Positions 1 through 9,631 of a DNA stretch of 64,000 nt are shown in pieces. Below the pieces are notes generated by a model, which searched no databases, was not told the origin of the DNA, and saw only the letters and a list, made by a program, of their open reading frames with translations. This DNA is from Filosporella fistucella (taxonomy: Eukaryota; Ascomycota; Leotiomycetes; Helotiales), in contig JAQJZZ010000002.1 in NCBI GenBank assembly GCA_030077755.1, positions 1,922,001 through 1,986,000 on the forward strand. Reading direction: 5' to 3'. Each line of letters starts with the position of its first letter. The stretch's first letter is position 1. The position numbers and the translations under genes were made by a program.

Positions 1-58
1 ATTGGATGCTGTTTCTTCAGGAGTCAGTTGAGATCTGATTAGATAAACACTTTTCAAT

Positions 59-1508
59 ATGGCTTCCTCCTCAAGATCAGCTAGCATTCAATCGAATCCT
101 TCAACTATCTTCTCACCTTCAAATTCATTCACCTACGCTACTCCCCTCTCGGCACTCACCACAGATACTGAAAATGAATACCATCTACACTTCAAGTTTG
201 TGCGGCCTCCAACACCACCGACATCACAAAGTCATCAGAAACGGCAGCGGGAACACACATCACAATCATCCATGGACTTATCTCCAGCAGCACAAAGGAC
301 TCAGCATCCTATAGAACAGACTGCGAATGAAGAAGCAGAGAATATGGATCTCCCTCTCTCTCCTCCCATGACAGCCAAACCGTCTCTCCCCCGCCTTGAG
401 ATACCATCTCAGCCTCAAACAAAAAGTCCTATCCAAGAAACGGTTATTGAGAAGCCTAAGTCTGAAGTTCAGAGACAGGATATCAAGATTGTGACGTTCA
501 AGGCTCCTGGTGTCAAACCGAATGTCAGAATCAGGGTGTTTGATGTAGAGTTTTTGGTGCATAGCATGGTGTTGAGACTTTTCTCTGCCTATTTTCGGGG
601 ATTATTCTATCCAGAGGGAAAGGTGGAAAGGAGAGGGGAGGGATATACGATGGTCGTGCAAAGTCGAAATTCAAAAGGTGAATTGGGTTGGGGCTTTAAG
701 GGCGTGCAGGAGGTATGTGTTTTCTTGCTTGTCCCATTTTCGAAAGCAATTTCCATCTTGTGCTGCTTGCTGCATTGTCCGAGAAGAGAGGCAAAGCTGA
801 CCACCGATCCAACAGATCCCAGAAGCCTGGCCCGCAAAGTCGCCCTTAGACCACGCTCACTTAAGCAGCTCGTTCGATCACTTGTTCAAGGCCATGTACT
901 CCAAACCCACCACGCTCTCTTCCATAACCGAACTGTCTGACCTCGTCGACCTAGCCTCAAAACTGGACGCACTCCCGTGTCTCTCCACCTCCCTGTACAC
1001 AACTCTCCATCACTCGCCTCTCCTTCTCTCTTCGATCCGGTCATCTCCTTCTCAAGCCCTCCTCCTAGCTACCAAGACACGTAACAAACTCCTCTTCAGA
1101 GAATCTCTCATCCTAGTCCTAAGCACATGGCAAGGATGGGATCGGGACCTAGAACAAGAAGGGAGAATTATGCTAATGGTAATGAAAATCTGGAACGAGA
1201 TTTGTGAATTGGTTATCAGAATTAATGCTGAAATATTTGTGTTGATGGAAAGTGAGCGGGGAGTGAAAGAGGAAGTTATGGGTATTGTGAGAGAAACAGG
1301 AGTTGGTTTCGGAATGGAAAGGGGATTTTATGAGGGATTGTGGAGTATGTGGAGGGAGAGGGAGATGAGTGGTTATAGGGTTGTGAGAGAGGGGCTTGGC
1401 AAGTTGCTGGAGAATAGGGCTGTTCTTGGGAGGGACGAGAGTGAGAGAGGGTTTTATTGTGCGTGGGTTGAGGATGGAGAGTTTCCTTGGGATGAAGAGG
1501 AGTGGTGA
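59..1508 (+). CDS. BTB/POZ domain protein
   Basis: Two exons, 59-712 and 816-1508, give 448 residues. The intron starts with GTATGT and ends at AACAG (phase 0), and the reading stays open across the join. The first 160 residues are low complexity and rich in Ser, Pro and Thr. A BTB-like core follows: the segment with VFDVEFLVHSMVLRLFSAYF before the intron corresponds to the first strands and helix, and FDHLFKAMYSK after it to the later helices. BTB domains mediate dimerisation or binding to Cul3 ligases; which applies here cannot be read from the sequence. The C-terminal half is charged and helical with no second domain that I recognise. The acceptor was chosen because it restores frame; other AG sites nearby break it. 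The ATG lies 58 bases from the window edge, so an upstream exon cannot be fully excluded. Confidence 0.75.
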
Positions 1509-2373
1509 AAAGTGTGAAGAGTAATGACTTATGATATGATACCAGGCGTCTTGGGAAGAAATTGCCATTTACGATTTTGTAGGCGTACGGAAGGTGGCAT
1601 AGTCCCATGTTCCTGGCAAAGACAGTAGAATGAATCCAACTTTGATATGTCCATTAATTTCAGCAGCCAAAGATGAGGACTACGTGCAGGCTGACTCTAA
1701 TAAACAGAACATCTCATAGAAATTTTAATTCTCCTCGTGCATATGAAAAAGAAAACCAAGAACGAATCTAAATAAGAAGACTAAAGTCACAGTTATGAGA
1801 TATGGCATAAGGATGTATGCTATAAGGTGACGAGGCAAGCACATCGCAATAACCTTGTGAGCAATGTGCATTTGGCTTTGTGACCAATCTGGAGGCCTTG
1901 TGTTATTCAGATTGAATCCCGTAACAGAGAACCTGTGTCTAGTCGCCTTGTATGGACATTCCTCAAAAGATATTCCTATGCCAAGCTGGAAGACATGAGG
2001 TTTCGGAAGTATTGAACCTCAACAGATCGGAGTTAAGCGGCCAAAGACGATGTGGGGTGCCATTCCAGCTGCAGGTACGAGTGAGGCACAATTTCTCAAC
2101 GTCGTCCTGATCAGCCAACTTTAAATCAATTGATGAGAGTCATATTGTTAGTCTATGCAACGCTTCGTTCAATTTCTGCCTTTGAGGGATCTAAGATTGT
2201 CCAGAATCTCCGATTCCGATCAAATATCGAAAAAGAAATAGGATCGACGCATCCAGGGGTACAAGGATACGCGTCTCAAATCTAGACTACCGATTCTCCT
2301 TTTCGGACGACAGCAATGTCAAATATTTCTACCACCATGCGCCAGCAACATTCCTTATGGCGATGCCTTGAAG
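1509..2373. other. intergenic region between BTB gene and GT32 gene
   Basis: 865 bases without a supportable gene. It holds the 3' flank of the BTB gene and the promoter/5' leader of the glycosyltransferase gene. A stretch at about 2015-2090 contains GATCGGAGTTAAGC, vaguely like the internal region of 5S rRNA, but the rest of a 5S gene is not there. Confidence 0.5.
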
Positions 2374-3549
2374 ATGGGATTACGAAGGGGACGACAATAT
2401 CGGCGACTTATAACCATTGCTGTACTGGCAATTCTTCTATACATATTATTGGCATATGAACCAGTTTCTGTTCCTTTAATTCTCAAAGCCACTGATCGAA
2501 CAATTAAATACGACTCCCGACCTACCTACGAGTTCAATTCCTTGTATAGACTGAAGGCAGACGATGCCTTCGAACGATACCTTGACGATCAATTGGTCAA
2601 TCTCGAGCGAGACGTTCGAAAGAATCTGCCAGAGGAGGAACGCAGCTTGATAGCCAAACGTCGCATATGGCAATTGACAACACCAGAGCAGGGTGCGGTT
2701 TGGGCCAAATGGATATATCAGTGGAGGGATAATAATCAAGATTGGGAATATAGTCTACACACATCCACGCCGGCAGATCTCCTGCCTCTCTTTTCGTCCA
2801 TTCCTGTCATTGCGGATGCCCCAAATAAGTACCCGGAGATTACGAATGATCTGGTGCGATATCTGATACTCTGGTATCATGGAGGGTTTTACGCAGAGAT
2901 TGATACTTGGAATCGAGTGTCTATGCATTATTGCCAGCCTATCGTCTCAGTAATGGAGAACAAGAAGGACGTCAGCTTGATGGTGGGCATCGACTTCGAT
3001 GAACCATACATGAGTGACAAAACGTTGAAGAAATGGAAGTGGGCAAGGTCATTTGGATTCGGTCAATGTTCAATTTGGGCACCGAAGAGATTCGATCCAT
3101 TACTGCGAGCAGCAATTGTTAGATCCATCAGCCATGCTCGGACGAAGAAGGAATTGACACCAAAAATCGTGGACTGGAGGGCAAGATTCAAGGCCAAGAC
3201 AGATTATTCTTCAGAGATCAGCGGAGTGGGTATGTTCACAGATATTGTACTAGAATCGCTGAGTGATGGCCTGAAAGACGATCATCCATTGAGGGATAGA
3301 GATGCTGGACTCGAAAGGAGGGTTACATGGAAAAGGTTTAGAGCATTGAAAGACATACTCTGGATCGAGCCTGACCAATTCAAGGAGGAGATCGAGGAAA
3401 AACGAGGAGTTGCTGTCCTACCCATCAATGTTTGGGGTTCAGGTGCTCAGCACAGTGGATCAGGATCGAACAATGTAGATGAAGCATGTGTGAACCATGT
3501 GCATGGATGGATGCCTAGAAAACAATGGCAAGATAAGATTTTTGGCTGA
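2374..3549 (+). CDS. OCH1-like GT32 glycosyltransferase, type II membrane protein
   Basis: Single exon of 391 residues. A basic N-terminus (MGLRRGRQYRR) is followed by one hydrophobic segment at about residues 13-30, the type II Golgi topology of fungal mannosyltransferases. The acidic DXD-type site of family GT32 is at about residues 165-178: YHGGFYAEIDTW, preceded by NDLVRYLILW as in OCH1-type enzymes. The C-terminus carries a GSGAQHSGSGS and HVHGW region, also usual in this family. GT32 enzymes of this class transfer alpha-linked sugars, often the initiating alpha-1,6-mannose of N-glycan outer chains, from GDP-mannose in the Golgi. Fungi have several paralogues, so the exact acceptor is not established. 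The start is the ATG at 2374; TTG two codons upstream is not needed. Confidence 0.85.
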   Translation: MGLRRGRQYRRLITIAVLAILLYILLAYEPVSVPLILKATDRTIKYDSRPTYEFNSLYRLKADDAFERYLDDQLVNLERDVRKNLPEEERSLIAKRRIWQLTTPEQGAVWAKWIYQWRDNNQDWEYSLHTSTPADLLPLFSSIPVIADAPNKYPEITNDLVRYLILWYHGGFYAEIDTWNRVSMHYCQPIVSVMENKKDVSLMVGIDFDEPYMSDKTLKKWKWARSFGFGQCSIWAPKRFDPLLRAAIVRSISHARTKKELTPKIVDWRARFKAKTDYSSEISGVGMFTDIVLESLSDGLKDDHPLRDRDAGLERRVTWKRFRALKDILWIEPDQFKEEIEEKRGVAVLPINVWGSGAQHSGSGSNNVDEACVNHVHGWMPRKQWQDKIFG

Positions 3550-3835
3550 CAATATTTCGAACATGTTTGGCTCTGATCTACGACGTTGTGTCGTTTTTTG
3601 AAATCACTGAAGTCATGTGAATATATTTGATACATTTGCATTGTTTGTTGTTGAACAGTGTTATCTCTAGATATCTACCTTCGGTATCTTGATGTTCATC
3701 AACCATAGGACTTCTACAGGAGTAGACGCACCTCAACATCAGAAATAAAGGATGTCTAAGTTCCACTCTACCGCCCATATCCTGCAATTCGACTATTTCA
3801 ACAATAACACCTTTATCCTAGCTCAGCATGACTCA

Positions 3836-5392
3836 TCAATCATGCATAGCAGTCTTCAACTCCAAAGGAAAGATACAGGGATCCTTGGAGTACGTGGTCT
3901 GAAGCCCTGCCCACATCGCGGGGGTTCCACCAGGCACGCCAGCACCACTAGCTCTCCTGTCCAATTCATGCTTCACCTTCATAGCATACTCGACGCCTGA
4001 AAACACAATGGTCGCGTTTCCCCCATTGTAGAGCCAAATTAGCTGAACATGCTCTGCCCCGACCAGCTTCGAACACAAGTCTCTCATCTGTCGCTCTCCA
4101 AACATGAAGAAAAATCCTCCCTTTACAATAGTCAATCGACGGGTTGCGCACGGAGCCTGGCCCATGGCTTTGATGGCCTCATCAGCAGGGAATGGATCAC
4201 CACGAGCAACATCGACTATGAATCGGAAACGGTCGGGTCTTCTTTCTACGGCTTCTTGTTTCAATGCATCAAAGAAATTGCCAGCATCTTCGGCGTGTTG
4301 GAAAATGACTCCACAAAAGCGACATCCTTCTTGGTCATCACGGCCGAATACGATACCTGCTAGAGGTCCTTCCTTCACGGCGTTGCTGACATCTTGGAGA
4401 GTGATGGTATTGGGCAGATTCAGCAAGAAGACTACTCTCATTTGCTCCTCTACCGTCTCGCCTGTATCAGATCGGTGACTGATGCTTGTAACCTTCGGAA
4501 TACGCCCAACAGGCCGAAGACGAGGTCCAGAGATGTTTCTTGGTTTAGGATGGAGATCAACCATTCGAGTCTCTGGGTTGGCCGATTTGGCTATGTTAGC
4601 CCATGATGCGGCTTGGGTGATGAATCCATCGTTTGAATCAGATACCGCACGAGTTCTGGGGTTAGTAAGAGGAGCAGGTTCTGGAGAAGCAGGTTCAATA
4701 ATCGTTGGAACAGCAGGAGTGATCTCGATGGTTGGTGTTGGTCTAGGTCTATGACGGATTTGACCATCAGGGACCATATTCAATTTGAATTGCTCTTCGA
4801 TTGACAATTCGACGAATGGCTCGTCCTTGGCTCTATGTGGCGAAGAAGGTGAGTTCTGAGTGATTGTCGGAGGGTGTGAATGGAACGTCTTCTCTGTCGG
4901 TATATTCTCTTTCTTCCAGGCCTCGTTCTTTTCCTCCGTTGGACCAATCCATTCGCCGGAAACCAGACTCACAGTCCTGCCAGGCTTCAAAGCAGGACAA
5001 ATCACCAAATGACTACTCATCAATTTCCTCCCTTGCAACAGCTCCATCGCCAACATAGCCTCCTGCTCCGACTCCATAATGAGCCACCGAAATGTATCAC
5101 CACTTTCTGCACTAATCAAACAAGGACTCTTAAGCGGGTTCCCGAATGGAATAAAGACGGTTCGAAAGATGTTATGTGCCCATCCAGCTGGTATCCCACA
5201 CACATACAACACGCGTCCTTCAACTTGCTCAGTTTCGTAAAGGGGAGGAATACCGGGTACATCTCGATTGAGGAGGAGCTGGCGATCGGTGACCCATGTG
5301 TCTTCACCTTCGGGGTGATAGTCGCCTAGAATATCATTCCAGCGCTCCATGGGCGGAGCGTCTGAGACGACGATGGATAGATTGTAGGGCAT
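3836..5392 (-). CDS. RRM-like RNA-binding protein
   Basis: Intronless, 518 residues. The start is the ATG at 5392 (MPYNLSIVVSD); the frame runs open slightly further upstream but without an ATG. Three regions have the beta-alpha-beta pattern of RRM folds: about residues 55-135 (GRVLYVCGIPAGW ... FRWLIME ... LVICPAL), about 315-400 (MRVVFLLNLPNTITLQDV ... FCGVIFQ) and about 415-490 (RRLTIVKGGFFFMFGER ... NATIVFS). Between them lies a disordered Pro/Thr/Ser-rich linker. RNP1 and RNP2 signatures are weak, so RNA binding is inferred from fold pattern. I do not recognise a named family member. The gene is tail-to-tail with the GT32 gene, 286 bases apart. Confidence 0.75.
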   Translation of the reverse strand: MPYNLSIVVSDAPPMERWNDILGDYHPEGEDTWVTDRQLLLNRDVPGIPPLYETEQVEGRVLYVCGIPAGWAHNIFRTVFIPFGNPLKSPCLISAESGDTFRWLIMESEQEAMLAMELLQGRKLMSSHLVICPALKPGRTVSLVSGEWIGPTEEKNEAWKKENIPTEKTFHSHPPTITQNSPSSPHRAKDEPFVELSIEEQFKLNMVPDGQIRHRPRPTPTIEITPAVPTIIEPASPEPAPLTNPRTRAVSDSNDGFITQAASWANIAKSANPETRMVDLHPKPRNISGPRLRPVGRIPKVTSISHRSDTGETVEEQMRVVFLLNLPNTITLQDVSNAVKEGPLAGIVFGRDDQEGCRFCGVIFQHAEDAGNFFDALKQEAVERRPDRFRFIVDVARGDPFPADEAIKAMGQAPCATRRLTIVKGGFFFMFGERQMRDLCSKLVGAEHVQLIWLYNGGNATIVFSGVEYAMKVKHELDRRASGAGVPGGTPAMWAGLQTTYSKDPCIFPLELKTAMHD

Positions 5393-6181
5393 GGTGAGGA
5401 TGTCTCTGGCTCTGTTCTGCACAGCAGGTAGCTAGGAGAGTAAGATCTGAATGATGCTGGAGTTAGATCTGAATTAAGGTTGCGCAATGTTCGGTCAGTG
5501 TAGTGGTGCACTGTGTTCTGAACCGCAGAGTTGGAATCTGATTTGAATATGTAGTGTCTGCCAAATGAAGCACCGGCAATGAACGTTGGACTTCCAAATT
5601 CGTTGTGCTGTTCTGTTTTGTTTTGATCTTTGTGCTTGTTTACATTGCCCTCTATCCTAAGGCAGGTATATCTCCCTTTACGGTTCGCTTATTGTTCGGT
5701 TGTGAGTGGCCCCTTTCATGGTGAGAGGGGATGGGTCACGTGAAAGGAAAACCATGGGTTTGTTCTATGGCGGTGGAACTTTGATATTCATTGCTAACGG
5801 CAGGGTAGGCTGGATTGATGCAGAGGCGAGGTATCTGGTTTTTCATTGTTGCTATATGATTGAAATTGCTTATTCATCTGATATTTTCAGATGACAAGTT
5901 GCTGATATTCACTTCAATGTTGAAGAATAATAAAAATATTCTACCTCCCGTCCGACTAAGGCTTGATTTGTTACTCAAAATGTAAACGTTCAGGCCTCAA
6001 GTAGCCCGTAAAAGGCCCTAGAGCCTGTGAAGCCTATGAGAATATTATACAAGTCTACACCGTGACAAGCAGCCACTGAAACAAGGTGCGAATTCAGCAC
6101 TATGCCATGGTCCTTCATCAAAATTATGCTCAGAATTCCAAAGCAATGCTCCGGAAACTGCTTTCGTCAGCAAACCCACCC
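5393..6181. other. intergenic, upstream of RRM-like gene
   Basis: 789 bases. Contains the promoter of the RRM-like gene (reading left) and the 3' flank of the J-like gene. Short ORFs here lack coding character. No repeat or RNA gene seen. Confidence 0.5.
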
Positions 6182-7095
6182 TCATCCCTCCAAAAACATA
6201 TCCAGTTTTCTAGCTCTCTGCTGCCGAAGCTCCTTCAACACATCCCAATCCCATCTCTTCTTTACCACAACTGTCCCCCCGCCGCTTGCAACACCTAAAT
6301 TTCCCTCTTTGATCATCTGTATCCTCCTCTCCAATTTCTCAATTCGCCTTACTCCTCCAATGTTACTCCTTCCTGTAACCCTCTCCCTCGCTCTAGCATT
6401 GTCTTTCCTGCTCTCAAGATACTTGGTACGAAGCTTCGAATTGTGGATGAGCTGCAAACATATTATTGTCTTTTCACAGTCGCTTTTACTGTGTTGTTTT
6501 GTATTCTGATTGGGTTTGGGTCTGTGTTTTTGCCCTGAGAACGTTTGTTAGTATTAGCATGTTATTGACTTTGATGTACTTGTCCTGTACAAGAGAAGAT
6601 GAGTTGGGAAGATATATGTAAGAAGCAAGCTAAGTGTATAGAACGGTTCTGCTCACATAATTTCCTCCAGGCTCTCATCATCTCTACCTTGCTTGAATTC
6701 GGAGATACACTCATGAAAGCGAAATAATCCACGTCCGAACTCAGGCGTTTCTCAGCCTCTGCCCTACTAGCCTCTCCAGTGGCATCAAAACCAGATTCTT
6801 TCAGATTCAATTTCTTCGCTAGCTCACGAGAGAGCCCGAATTCTTTGGATACAGACTTTGCGAGCCGTATTGGGCTCGAATGGGAAGGGTTCGAGGACGG
6901 GTTGGCGCTGGTGACAGTAGTCTCCGGGAAGAAGGTGGTTTGAGAGACATGGCTGCTGGCATTCGTCTGGGTACCGTCCATATCCACGCTGTCTTTTGTT
7001 TGGTGGTGATACTGAGGCTGTAGAGAAAGCCTGCTGAAATCGTCGATGGGAAGACAAGCTTCATCGGGGAGATCGCGATCCATATGTATGTCCAT
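6182..7095 (-). CDS. J-domain-like protein lacking the HPD tripeptide
   Basis: Two exons, 7095-6657 and 6534-6182, give 263 residues. The 122-bp intron has donor GTGAGC (phase 1) and acceptor TTCTCAG. Residues 1-115 are polar and disordered. A J-like module follows: VDYFAFMSVSPNSSKVEMMRAWRKL (helices I and II; split here at the 20-residue limit as VDYFAFMSVSPNSS / KVEMMRAWRKL) joins across the intron to WQKHRPKPNQN and then to a third helix ending LIHNSKLRTKYLESRKDN. In true J proteins the loop reads HPD and activates the Hsp70 ATPase; here the aligned codons at 6518-6526 read His-Arg-Pro. The C-terminus is basic and coiled (KLERRIQMIKEG, LRQQRARKLDMFLEG). It is therefore either a J-like scaffold or uses an unconventional Hsp70 contact. 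The splice gives one clean frame with no stop, which supports the model. Confidence 0.7.
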
Positions 7096-7710
7096 GGTTT
7101 TTGTTTCAAGTTTATGTCTTGTTGAAGCTACATGTTCGGTCGCCTTGAATAGCTTTTATTTGGTATAGCAGCGAATTAGCCTTGTGAATCAAAAGTTGAA
7201 TTAAACGGCCCAAAATTCACCTACGAATGTAGGATAGCGCCGTGGTGAGGCTGTCGATATTTGCGAGTCACAAAGTAAGACCTGATGAAAGTGTGCATGA
7301 AGAGTAAAATAGCGTGCAAAGTCCAAGGCATTGCCAGCGGTTTCCATATGCCACTTTCTTGGAGGGCAAAGTAGAACCTGGTGGAGGATTGAATCTCTGA
7401 TGCTTGGGCAACTGAACATAGGTAATACAATAACAGCATAACAAGCACCTGATTCGCGCATCACCTAGGCAGTATCTTTTGAAAGGGTTTTACACATGTA
7501 CTTGCACGCCTTTAAACTTCGATGCACAATCACGGAAGTAGAAACGAAACCAAACAATAATCCACAAGCCAAAAGAAGTGCAACTTGCAAAAATATAATT
7601 CTTTCTATGAGCTCATGTCTTCTCCATGGATAATCTACCCTTTTCTCTATCTCCAAATCCTTCCATCAAAAACAAGCAAGAAGCAAATACATTTAACGTT
7701 AAAGGTATCT
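7096..7710. other. intergenic between J-like gene and thioredoxin reductase
   Basis: 615 bases: promoter of the J-like gene on the left and 3' flank of the thioredoxin reductase gene on the right. No further gene seen. Confidence 0.5.
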
Positions 7711-9038
7711 CTATAGCAGAGGGTTACTTCTGTACTCTGGAACAACATCACTATTTCCTTTCTCAGCGCCCTTCTCTGCATCGAGGCCGTTCTCTACGCT
7801 ATCGTCCATCTCGGCAATGTATTTCTCGGCTTCGAGAGCTGCTATGCATCCGGACCCTGTGGAGTATTAGAATTGGACTTGTGAGAGAACAAAAAGGATG
7901 AACTTGGGTAACGTACCAGCACTGGTGATAGCCTGTCTGTATCTCTTGTCTTGCACATCACCTGCCGCAAATACACCCTCAATATTTGTGTATGAGGTTC
8001 CAGGCTTGGTAATGATATACCCCTCCTCATCGGTCTCGATTTGTCCCTTGAATAGAGCAGTCGCAGGATCGTGTCCTACAGCATAAAACAATCCATTCGC
8101 CTCGATTGTCTCCTCCTCTCCAGTCTTGACGTTCTTGATAACAAGATGGCTCATCAAACCCTTGTCATCACCCTTGACTTCTCCACCAACACTGTTAAAC
8201 CGAACGGTAACCTTCTTGTTTGCTAGCAGTCGCTTGGCCATAGTCTTACTCGCTCTCAAGACATCTCTTCGAACAAGAACTGTAACATGGCTTCCGTATT
8301 TTGTCAAGAACATTGCTTCCTCGGCAGCGCTGTCGCCTCCTCCAATAACCACCAAATGCTTGTTTCTGAAGATCGGTACCGCGCCATCACAGACTGCACA
8401 AGCAGAGATGCCATTCTGCCAGTATTTATCCTCTCCTGGGAGACCTAATCTGCGGGCTGACGCACCAGTTGCGATGATAACTGCGTCTGCTGTGTTGGGT
8501 TCTTTATCTTCTTCGTATTCGGCCCAATATTTGAAAGGGCGGGAGGAGAGGTCAACTTTGGCTACAGTCTCGGTGATGATTGTGGTGCCAAATTTCTCGG
8601 ATTGCTTGCGCATGTTATCCTGTTGCAATTGTGTTAGTAATGACTCTGGTGAAGGAGGGAGGTTGGTTGAATGGGGAGAATGGACGTATACCATTAATTC
8701 TGATCCTCCAATTCCATCTGGGAAGCCTGGATAGTTCTCTACGTCTGTGGTAGTGGTCAACTGACCACCTGCTGCGATACCATTTGCAAGGAATCCTTCG
8801 TATAGAACCGCTACAAGACATTAGTACCAACCTAATATGCTCCTAACAGGAAACTCACGCTTCAGTTCCGCTCGCGCCAGATATACCGCTGCAGTATGCG
8901 CGGCTGGGCCGGAGCCAATAACTATCTTCTATCAGTATATGCTCGCAATTTTCCTATTTTTCTGTTCCATATATATTTCTCCAACTCCCATATCTGTTCT
9001 TGGCGTAAGGGATACTCACTAACAACCTTGCTGTGCAT
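7711..9038 (-). CDS. TRR1: thioredoxin reductase (NADPH), low-molecular-weight type
   Basis: Five exons: 9038-9020, 8921-8859, 8810-8692, 8619-7917 and 7856-7711, giving 349 residues. All introns have GT..AG ends and the phases agree. The protein begins MHSKVV and continues into the FAD motif [22 protein letters not shown] follows. The redox-active disulfide is in ACAVCDGA (CxxC), the NADPH-binding site is [10 protein letters not shown], and the second FAD contact is [10 protein letters not shown]. Length and order are those of fungal and bacterial thioredoxin reductases, which reduce thioredoxin with NADPH. The C-terminal 30 residues are acidic and variable. The first exon has only 19 coding bases. 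Upstream of the ATG the same frame stays open for 76 codons and resembles a mitochondrial presequence (see findings), so a second isoform is possible. Confidence 0.93.
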
Positions 9039-9266
9039 CTTTCTCTCAGCGCTCCTAACAAGGAGACTCGCCTTCTGCTGTCCGTTCACTGGCTTTTGCT
9101 GTATGCTTGCCGCAGCCGCAACAGAAAATCCCGACACGCCTGAGCGAAGAGTTCTGCGAAGTGCTTGGGAAAACAGCTTGACTGTTATTCCTTGCTTCAA
9201 TTGATGGAATTGTCGTCTACTTTCTCGTTTCAAAGACGGAGTCGCGTGTTTATTGGCAAAATCCAA
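9039..9266 (-). other. in-frame, stop-free extension upstream of the thioredoxin reductase ATG
   Basis: Directly upstream of the ATG at 9038 the frame is open for 76 codons without any ATG. The translation holds LFSQALRRTLRSGVSGFSVA and later SLLVRSAERK: basic, rich in Ser and Ala, with no acidic residue until close to MHSKVV. This is what a mitochondrial targeting sequence looks like. Initiation would need a near-cognate codon, such as a CTG or TTG in this stretch, or an upstream exon carrying an ATG. Not proven to be translated. Confidence 0.4.
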
Positions 9267-9631
9267 AGAGAAGAGGGACTTGAATGGCTTTATGAAGACA
9301 AGGTGCGTGAAGAGAAGGCTCGAGGTTGATTTCTAAGTTGTCGTGGTGGTGGATAAAAACAGCCCCGCCAAAATTCATCCAGACCCTTCGGGTTTGGAAT
9401 CGTGATGTGTCAGCACTCAAATCCCGCCTCGGCTCAGCCCAAATGTGTTCAGGGGTTCAGCACTCAGTATTTGTGTACAGGAGCATAGCACGAGCTTCTG
9501 TGCATTTATTCTAAGCCACAACATTTGATTCCAACATGAACAATCACATATGCGCCAATGGTGTTCTTACAGCTTACAACTTACATATCAAGACTTGTCA
9601 TCTGCACCAGCCTCATAGGTTGCCACATCTA
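9267..9631. other. convergent/upstream spacer
   Basis: 365 bases between the thioredoxin reductase 5' region and the end of the Zn2Cys6 gene. Serves as the promoter of the reductase gene and the 3' flank of the regulator gene. Nothing else recognised. Confidence 0.4.

Noticed and set aside
1990..2090. 5S rRNA-like words (GATCGGAGTTAAGC)
   Set aside because: Only a short internal part resembles 5S; the stems and the 3' half are absent. At best a relic.
3966..5329. Several ORFs of 60-150 codons on the plus strand opposite the RRM-like gene
   Set aside because: Antisense shadows of a 518-codon uninterrupted gene.
8126..8734. 202-codon open frame on the plus strand
   Set aside because: Lies entirely opposite the main exon of thioredoxin reductase, which has all family motifs; it is an antisense shadow.
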